NCBI GenBank assembly: GCA_020543525.1
Contig: JAHYIO010000033.1
Coordinates: 2,542,001-2,606,000 of the forward strand
From: Coriolopsis trogii
Lineage: Eukaryota > Basidiomycota > Agaricomycetes > Polyporales > Polyporaceae
DNA length: 64,000 nucleotides
Reading direction: 5' to 3'
Part shown: positions 56,849 to 64,000 of the stretch, piece by piece
Position numbering within the stretch: the stretch's first letter is position 1
Layout: each line of letters opens with the position of its first letter
The notes under the pieces: generated by a model
The model's database searches: none
What the model was told of the DNA's origin: nothing
The model's input: only the letters and a program-made list of their open reading frames with translations
Position numbers and translations under genes: made by a program

Positions 56849-57505
56849 GGGTGGGCTGGCTGAATGCGACTCGCGGGGCGAGCGATGTAAGGGCCATTTT
56901 CAGTCGTGACGGCAGAGACTGGAGAGCACTGAGCGACTAATGCCATCCAGTCTGTACTCATGTCCGCGTCTTCCCAATCTGTTGACTACATACTTACTTG
57001 CATACAATGTCGGGCCGGTCCTATGAGCCAACTTCCGGAATCCGCAAACGTACGAGTGATAAGTAGCGCCAAGACTTTGCGCGTGCACGAACGTGCCAGT
57101 GACGGCGCGCCGCGCAGTGTTACTGTGTACTTGAAACTTGCTTACAGGCCTCCAACTGGCAGCAATCGCAAGTTTACGCATTGAAAGTTGTCCCATGACG
57201 ACCGCCGTTGTTTGGCCGCTATGCTCGACTTACTGAGCATCGTGATGGAGCAGCGCAGGGTGCGTAATTGAGAGTTCCAGCCATCTTAACGCTTGTCGTC
57301 TCTACTCATTTGGTATCAGTCCTCGCGTTTACTAAGCCGTGTGGGTTGAAGGCTTGAAGCCACTCTGACGGAGTACAAAGTCCGTCCCGAGGATGCCGCC
57401 GGCACCGGAGCGACCACACGCTGATAACCCTGGCGACAGCGATCAGGTACGCTGTTCTAGATTTCCCTTTGGGTAATCAAGTCCGCGGCTCGCGTCTTCC
57501 TCGAG
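56849..57505. other. intergenic
   Basis: No gene seen between the metalloprotease and the small secreted protein. Confidence 0.4.
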
Positions 57506-57514
57506 TATATAAAG
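57506..57514 (+). promoter_or_regulatory. TATA box of small secreted protein gene
   Basis: TATATAAAG about 220 bp before the start at 57736. The leader after it is pyrimidine-rich, as in strongly expressed fungal genes. Confidence 0.6.
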
Positions 57515-57735
57515 GCCAACACACTGCATGGCTGGCCAAATTCCCTCCGCCCTCTCGTTCCTCTGACCGGTTCAGCCTTCGCTCAAGCAGCACGACCTCC
57601 CTTTTTCTCTTTCTTCCTTGATTGAGTTGCTGCTTTTGCCGTCTGCGACGGTCTTTGGAATACTTCCCTTTCCCAGCCCCGTCCCACTTTTTGGTGTCGC
57701 TCTCTACCACTTCCGCAACAAAGTACCCGTTCAAG

Positions 57736-58323
57736 ATGCAGTTCACTACCATCTTCTACGCTCTTGCGATGCTCTTCGTCTGCACGCTCGCAGCACCCCT
57801 CGAGGTCCGCCAGGAGACCGTGACTAATGTGAAGTGCACGTCCAAGAAGTGAGTCCCCGCCCCTGGTGACAACGTCGCGTCTGGTGCACACGCGCGCACG
57901 TGTTCTGGCTCTCCCCTGCTGCGATCCTGACGTACCTACCCTTCGCAACCCCGCAGGGCGCTTGACTTCCACACATCCAACGTCGCGCTCCTCCAGATAT
58001 GCGGTGGCATTGCAGGCTCGATCCAGAAGTGCCAGGGCGCGCCCACGTCCACGACCGGCCAGTCGGGCAACGTCCGCTTCACGATCAAGCCCGTGGTCAA
58101 GGGCGACGTCATCAACATCTCCAAGGGCCGCTGGGAGCGTGCGTACCGTCTTTCTCCCGCCTCCTCATCTCCGTCTGTGCACAAGGAACTGACTGGTTCC
58201 TTTGGCGTTGCAGAGGGCATCAAGGCCGCGTTCGCCGTTTGTGGCCAGAACATCCCCTTCACGGCGACGTTCGCCGGGGGCGCGAGGAAGGGAGACGTCA
58301 ACGTCGTCTACGAGCAGGTGTAG
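57736..58323 (+). CDS. small secreted protein, 134 residues
   Basis: Three exons (57736-57848, 57957-58138, 58214-58323) sum to 405 nt in phase. Residues 1-20 are a signal peptide (FYALAMLFVCTLAAP). The mature protein has LEVRQ after the signal, then ALDFHTSNVALLQICGGIAG, QKCQGAPTSTTGQSG, a beta-like stretch FTIKPVVKGDVINISKGRWEQ, and a C-terminal AAFAVCGQNIPFTATFAGGA. Three cysteines remain after the signal and the Lys-rich first exon end. I believe similar small secreted proteins are common in agaricomycetes, but I cannot name a domain or a function. Confidence 0.8.
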
Positions 58324-58572
58324 ATGGTGTTCTTTCTCCTGGGCTCGGTCTGCTAGGGTGTATAGTTCCAAGTGTTCTAGGCTGCAATGGTTGATCGGGT
58401 TTCATCAAACGTTGACGCGTTCTCAGACCGCGCGAACGCGATGTAGCAACAGTCTTGAAGGACTCGCATGACTAATGGCCAACCCGCTTAAGAGAGAAAT
58501 CCCGGGAGAGTGGGCTGAGGACACTCGCATTTTTTGCAAGCCTCTCGTACCGCCAGCGGCTCTGCATATACC
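58324..58572. terminator. convergent 3' region
   Basis: 249 bp between the stop of the small secreted protein and the stop of the methyltransferase gene on the other strand; polyadenylation signals of both genes must lie here. Confidence 0.35.
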
Positions 58573-60271
58573 TCAGAACAAAAACTTGACATTCTTGTAC
58601 GTGTCCAACAGCGGGTTCTCTCCGCTCCTCAACCTCGTCCTCTTCAAGTCCGCATACGTCTCCATAAACTCCGCATGCGTGTACACTTGCGACTTGCGCT
58701 CCCCGACCGGCAAACCGCTGCTCGACGTCACCCCATCGACCGGCGGCCGCCTCGTCTTGGGGTGGTACGACGAGAAGAAGCTGTTCCCCTCCGCCAGCGG
58801 CGACGCCGTCATGTTCAGCGGCGAGAAGCGCGGCGCCCGGTTCTCCTCGTCCGCACGGGGTAGCGGCTGTGCGAGGACGTGCTCGTACATATCCCGCAGG
58901 CTTTCGAAGTTGGTCGGGAAGAAGATGTCGAAGTACCCTTGCTGGACGAGCAGCGTCTCGCACGGGACCATCGCGTTCTGGAACCGCGTCTGCACCACGG
59001 GCGCGTTGACGCCGGGAATCGTGTCTGGCAGGGAGGAGAAGTCGGAGAGGAGGAGACGGTGCCGGGGAAAGTGTCGGCGGAGGGTGCGGAGGAGGGTGAG
59101 GAGCCGGGTAGGGATGTACTCGGGCGGAGACAAGTTAGGCGCGAAGGGCAGATTAGTGTAGAACGTGCGAAACATGGGCGAGAGCTTGAGCAGACGAGAT
59201 ATCGGCGGTGGATGATTCAGATAGCGTCGGAGAGCCAGGAAAGAGCTGATGAGGGGATCTGTGATTTTGGTGTAATAGGTCCCGAAGTCGCCGCTCTTGT
59301 CAATAGTGACGACGCCTTGGTATGGTTCTAGGGTGCGTAGGTCGTAACGTATCAAGTCGTGGGCGAAGTTATCCTGCGAGGGTGTCTTATGCACGGAACC
59401 ATTGTGTGGGAGGAGCAGAGACTCACAATAACTTCCATGGCAAGGAAGTAACAGGGAGCAGGTTCCAACTGGTCCCATCTGAATATGCTCTTGTGGTGCA
59501 CCGTCACGCATGGATGCGCTGTGTTGAGCTTCTCCTTCTGTAGCTTGGCGAGGTTGTCGCTAATCTCGACGATGTTGTACTGTGTTCGCTCGTACACGTC
59601 TGGATAGTCTTCTCGCAAGTAGTCGAGGATATCGAGAGCCAGCGTTCCGTTCCCCGCGCCGATCTCGTAGATGACGAAGTCCTCGTAAGGGAAATACTTC
59701 AAGAGATACTCGGACACAAGGCATTGAGCAATCGCTCGGCCGTACCAAGGCTTCCAACCTGCACCATCAACCTGCCATCCAAACTATGCCCAAACATCGA
59801 GACACTGACCTTGAACAACTCCGTGGGCGTATGCCACAACTGCTTCCCTGGTCCCACTCCATCCTCTCCATACGAGCTGTAGCGCTTCGCAACCTCCATG
59901 TCGAACTCCGTGCTGTTTCTCACAGCAGAAAAGTCTATAGGCTCAGCCGCAGTAAAGATAGTCGCCTGTTTCGAGAAGTAGCCATAGTGGGGGTTGTATA
60001 GCGAGTCTTCGATGAAGTCTCGAACAAGCATCTTGACGCGACGCGGTGGCTCTCGCTCGCGCTCGAGGTCATTGGCCGTTACGCGTTTATAGTTGACATG
60101 CTCTGGGTCTGGAACGTGTGAGAAGGAGTACTTGTCGTTGTAGTTGATCCTGTCCTCCGGCTTGTCTGCACTTCGGGCCGTTGATGCAGAGAATGACGCG
60201 ACCGGTGTGAGCCTAGTCACAGGTCTTGGAATACATTGCCGCGCTGCTGTTCGAGCTGCACGAGCAAGCAT
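58573..60271 (-). CDS. NDUFAF7: NDUFAF7/MidA-like mitochondrial methyltransferase
   Basis: SAM-dependent methyltransferase of the DUF185/MidA family. The human member methylates an arginine of complex I subunit NDUFS2 during assembly. Three exons (60271-59810, 59750-59427, 59373-58573) give 1587 nt, or 528 residues, in phase 0 at both joins. The N-terminus is Ala/Arg-rich and lacks acids (MLARAARTAARQ), as expected for a mitochondrial presequence. Family features are VRDFIEDSLYNPHYGYFS, TPTELFKPWYGRAIAQCLV, the SAM-binding EIGAGNGTLALDIL, YNIVEISDNL and, near the end, the conserved QGYFDIFFPTNFE. The exon-2 acceptor (GGAAG|CCTTGG) was chosen to keep ELFKPWYG in frame. Confidence 0.93.
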
Positions 60272-61188
60272 GTAGCACAGGAGGCGGAGGACTTGACAGG
60301 AATGACCTGCGAGATGCAAGAAAAGCTCAAGGAGGGGCTCAACTACAAAGCCGACAGTGAACTGGAGTCTGGTCTGTCCATTCCGGGCGGGCGTCTAGGC
60401 TATTGGCTTCCGATCCTAGCACTCCGTCCCTCCAACTTCTATTCAACACAACCAATGTGGCATTTCAGCAGAATCCCATTCTGAGACCTTTGGCACGTGT
60501 AGTAAGCATCACAAGAACTGTCTGCTAGGAAAAGCAGTCCGGACGTAGATTCAAGGGCCCTGCAAGGACGTCGGTGAATACATCCAAGTCGGCCATCATG
60601 ACATGTACATATCACTTACTCGCGATACATAGTTACAGAATAAGTACCCCAAAACTGTGGACAATACTTGCCTTACCTTTTGTTGTCCCACTGAGGTGAG
60701 CGAGGAGGTATCGTCGTCGGTATGTAGTAGTGCAACAAGCCTGACTCAAGCGTACATTCGGCCATACTTGAAATCACAGGATCACATCAAAACCCAGTTA
60801 TCTTTGTGGCCCTAGTATGCGGCACTGATTCTGCCATTGTTTTTGGCACATATGACTCACCCGACGAGGAGGATCATCCGATCGGCCTTTCCACTGTTAT
60901 GACCGAGGTTGCTGCCCGGCCCTTTGCCAGACGTACATACTGACAAAGCATCTGTTATCATGGAGCTTTCTGCGAGGATAGGTGCGTCATAGTGCTTGAA
61001 AGTTCTTTGCGACTAACACAGAGAGATTGTACCCTTGTGTGGCCCTGATGGACTGCTCCTTCAACGACCCGCCATTCGTTTCAGCCAGTCGATCATCCGG
61101 TTTATGTCTTGATCAGCTTCTTGATCAGCCACAGTCTGCCCGAGCCTGACGCAGCGAACATCCAAATCCACGGCTACGTGACCGCACA
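60272..61188. other. divergent intergenic region
   Basis: About 0.9 kb between the methyltransferase start and the dehydrogenase gene. No gene seen. Confidence 0.45.
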
Positions 61189-61195
61189 TATAAAG
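61189..61195 (+). promoter_or_regulatory. TATA box of short-chain dehydrogenase gene
   Basis: TATAAAG about 85 bp before the start at 61276. Confidence 0.6.
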
Positions 61196-61275
61196 AGAAT
61201 AGATGACCGGCGTGGAAGGCCCATCACGCCCTTGTTCTCTTTCCTGCCCTCTATCAAACCGTCCAAACAGTGACA

Positions 61276-62266
61276 ATGTCCGCCCTCACCACATATCTGA
61301 TCACTGGGTGAGTCCGGGCCAGTGCTCCACTTTCCGGTCGTTATGCTCAATGTTCGTCCATCTTGAACTACCAGAGCTTCGCGCGGCCTCGGTCTTGCGC
61401 TTACCGCTGCTCTACAACAAGATTCCTCGAACCTCGTTATCGCCACCTGCCGCAACCCTGACAAGGCGACCAAGCTTCGCGAGCTGACCATCTCCGCCAA
61501 AGGGAACCTGCACATCGTGAAGCTAGACCTGGGAGACACTCATTCCATCGCCGGCGCGTATGATGAGGTTGCTTCCCTTGTCGGAGACAAGGGCATCGAC
61601 GTTTTGTACAACAACGCTGGAATCGTGAGTTTCTTACACTCGTCTCTCATGTGTGCACTGAGCTCATATCTATTATGTCTTCTAAAATCCAGCTACTGGC
61701 AAACAACAAGCCGTTTTCCATGTCGATCGACCATCTGAGGGAGGAGTTCGAGACGAATGTCGTGGGCACGGCGATCGTCAGCCAAGTCTTCCTCCCACTT
61801 GTAGAGAAGAGCACCCGGAAGACGATTGTGAACGTCTCCTCGAGCCTAGGCAGCATCGGCATCGGTATGGACGTCCGCTACTCATCGTACTCGGTGACCA
61901 AGACAGCACTGAACATGCTGGTATGTACTCTGGTTCCGCGCATAGTTGCGTCCGTTGATCCGTGCACTCTGGCTGACCTTTCTGTCTCTCTCACTCTATT
62001 GTAGACATATAAGCAAGCCAAGGAACGCCCCGACCTCACGGTCGTCTCATATGACCCAGGATGGGTCAAGACCGGTACGGATTCCAAAGTGATAGCTCAT
62101 CATGTATTGCAGAAGCTGACGCGCCCACCTTCCAGACCTCGGTGGTGACGAGGCGCCGCTGGAGATCGAGACGGGCACAGCAGGCACGCTCAATGTCCTT
62201 CGCTCGCTGAAGCATGAGGATTCTGGCGCCTTCTTCTCATATGATGGCTCGCGTTTGCCCTGGTAG
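61276..62266 (+). CDS. short-chain dehydrogenase/reductase
   Basis: NAD(P)-dependent oxidoreductase of the classical SDR group, similar in layout to C-factor-like members. Five exons (61276-61307, 61375-61624, 61693-61920, 62005-62074, 62136-62266) sum to 711 nt, or 236 residues. The cofactor motif TGASRGLG spans the first splice. NNAG comes at about residue 90, the catalytic Ser in NVSSSLGS, and YSVTK supplies the Tyr and Lys. DPGWVKTDLGG is the usual C-terminal block. Arg/Asn after the second beta strand (CRNPDKA) suggests NADP(H) preference. The substrate is unknown. It is short but complete for this subgroup. Confidence 0.93.
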
Positions 62267-62581
62267 ACAATGAAGTTTGCCTATGAATCTCGTGCTAGAG
62301 ACGAAGACTCTTTGCTGATGTGATGTACGGCATGTACAATAATCTATAGATAATCTCGCCTTGTGCTACGATCACTACTGTCGCGGCGTGCATTGGCCCG
62401 TCAAAAGCCCGAACAGGACAGGGGATGGTATCTCTTGGGCCCCTTTCACGGAAAACTCGTCGACCATTCATGACTTCGTGAGAGGTGCGGCTACAAGCCA
62501 AATCATGGTTCCTATTGCGCGTGACTGTAATCATGCTAGACATCACTGTTCTGTACTTGGCCTGGATTCATCTCCACAGTC
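62267..62581. other. convergent intergenic
   Basis: Nothing recognisable between the dehydrogenase stop and the next minus-strand gene's stop. Confidence 0.4.
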
Positions 62582-63114
62582 CTACTTGCCGTCGTTGCGG
62601 CACTGGGATGTATAAGACCATGAACGCTCGCCATGATTCTGGGAGATATCACTTACGCAAACGGAGATCACATCATTCCCACAAACGCCAGAGGCTGGGT
62701 CCGTGCGGCACGCGTAGCTGTGTCGCACCAGACTCCGAGTCAGTCCTCGCCACCGCGACGTTACAGAATCTGGAGATGCACTGGCACGTACATCAGTCCT
62801 GTGAAGGTATTGGTGTAACGGTTGAAGATGATCGGCGGCGGGCTGCAGCCGAAGATGCGCGAGTCGCAAGGGTTCTCGTTGGTGAGGAGACCGTCAACAG
62901 GGTTGCAGGAGTCGTCGTATACGGTCCCTGGGCGCAAGATCCGTCGTCAGCCTTCTTAACGACAGGATACAGTGTGTTCCCGGAGGGGCGACTCACATTT
63001 GTTGATGCCGTCGCCCAGGTTCTGCACATTACCAATGCCGTAGTTGTATCCTGGGCAGATAGCAGCAGCGAACACGGCGTAGAAGGGAATGAGGAGGAGG
63101 GGTTTGGCAAACAT
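62582..63114 (-). CDS. small secreted cysteine-rich protein, 111 residues
   Basis: Four exons (63114-62997, 62927-62792, 62717-62657, 62602-62582) sum to 336 nt, or 111 residues, with all phases matching; the last exon is only 21 nt. A signal peptide (LLLIPFYAVFAAA) precedes CPGYNYGIGNVQNLGDGINK, WTVYDDSCNPVDGL, NPCDSRIFGCSPPP, NRYTNTFTGLIYACRTDP, GVCGNDVISVC and the end CRNDGK. Nine cysteines remain after the signal, and the aromatic YNYGIG and WTVYDDSC blocks are distinctive. I believe small secreted proteins with these blocks are widespread in agaricomycetes, but I know of no assigned function. Confidence 0.87.
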
Positions 63115-64000
63115 CGTGCTTTGCTGTGAACAGTGTTCTGGTTGTGGCTGTATGTGTAGTCGTCCAGCCCGACCAGGAGGCTTTTGTAGGGTTTCGAACG
63201 AACGGTGGGGAATTTGGCTAGTGAACGAGCGATAGAGCGGACGCTTGCGTCCACGGATGCATACTCGAAGGCCTACACTTTACTGCGACGAAGTCCAGGC
63301 GGCTACGACATTGTGCGCGTATGCCAGGCTGGCATAAACACCGCTTTCAGACCTTTATTGTACTTGCCAGTGATGGCGCAGATTATGTGTACTATTCTCT
63401 CCGCTCGAGCGCGAGATCGCAGACCGTGCTGTGACCACTGAGTACTGAGTGTTAGATGTGGGTGCCATCTCGAAACAATGGGACGCTGTACTGTCAATGA
63501 TTGATGTTCTAGTGCTAAGAGCTTACCAAAAATAACGCGACATTCGCGCTTGGTACGTGCCAGCAGGTCTACTGACACCTGCGCAGACACCACGGAGACC
63601 GCAAGGCTCGTCAAGACACGCTCTAGGTGCATCATAGGGCCCAGGATCCGATCGGATACTTGATAGACATGGCAAGTAACCGTTCGGCGCCTGGTAGAGC
63701 TGTAACACATTGGTTCGGCCGTCTGTGACCGCCGAAGTGGCAGAAGGATCTCAAGGCGTTCGGTGTAATTAGCAGTTGCAAAGAGTTGCTAAGTATAGTC
63801 TCGATACTTGTCCATGGCTCCACGTTCGACAACGCCCCGAATACAAGGTTAACGCCCTATAGAGCTCGTCGTTAGTAGTAGGGGCACCCTCTGCCGCTTC
63901 ACTGGACTCGGAGAGTGAGAAGGTATACGTGGAGGCTCATACCTTAACACAGGTACACCTGGGATATATGGTCTCAGTTCCGACGAGGAGTCCAGTTGTG
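63115..64000 (-). other. window end, possible partial gene
   Basis: On the minus strand, two open stretches joined by intron-like ends (63995-63950 ending GTTAAG|GTATGAG, then CTATAG| at about 63858 to 63680) could be internal exons of a gene running in from beyond 64000. Composition is only weakly protein-like and I recognise no motif. Confidence 0.25.

Overview
This window is nuclear DNA of a filamentous basidiomycete, most likely an agaricomycete of the polypore type. The genes are dense and GC-rich, with many 45-75 bp GT..AG introns. They include lineage-typical families: BCS1-like AAA ATPases, DUF6533 membrane proteins, degenerate F-box proteins, an M43 secreted metalloprotease and small cysteine-rich secreted proteins. 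There are no bacterial operons, CRISPR arrays or replication origins. Gene models were built by hand from reading frames and splice sites; where exon lengths sum to a multiple of three and phases agree I say so.

Layout. 0-1.1 kb: 3' part of an unknown gene. 2.0-6.8 kb: three tandem minus-strand genes for a 12-cysteine secreted protein, with co-duplicated promoters. 7.8-9.1 kb: unknown spliced gene. 11.5-12.6 kb: dienelactone hydrolase. 12.8-13.5 kb: F-box/LRR relic. 13.6-15.7 and 19.7-21.8 kb: two BCS1-like AAA ATPases with the same intron plan, flanking two tiny membrane-protein genes and a cysteine-rich small gene. 23.2-24.1 kb: hypothetical. 25.2-28.8 kb: a divergent pair, a cysteine-rich membrane protein and a DUF6533 protein. 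29.1 kb: tRNA-Val(AAC). 29.5-35.8 kb: a housekeeping block of polo kinase, replication factor C subunit and ubiquitin-S27a.

35.9-49.7 kb is the unstable part. A roughly 4 kb block (F-box/LRR gene plus an Asp/Glu-rich coiled-coil gene) occurs twice in direct orientation about 9.6-9.9 kb apart, nearly identical but with different 3' ends. The copies are separated by a minisatellite, an intact-looking MITE with an 8-bp target duplication, a near-perfect 342-bp inverted repeat and fragments of protein-kinase genes.

50.0-54.4 kb: intron-rich MMS19. 55.7-56.8 kb: secreted M43 metalloprotease whose zinc motif reads HQxxH instead of HExxH. 57.7-58.3 kb: small secreted protein. 58.6-60.3 kb: NDUFAF7/MidA-like methyltransferase. 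61.3-62.3 kb: short-chain dehydrogenase. 62.6-63.1 kb: another small cysteine-rich secreted protein.

The conserved genes cover DNA replication and repair (RFC, MMS19), cell cycle (polo kinase), translation and ubiquitin (S27a fusion) and mitochondria (NDUFAF7, perhaps the BCS1-like pair). The rest looks like fast-evolving, duplicating secreted, membrane and F-box genes. I found no convincing multi-gene system of a wholly new kind. The most unusual items are the secreted-protein array, the chimeric segmental duplication and the HQxxH protease.
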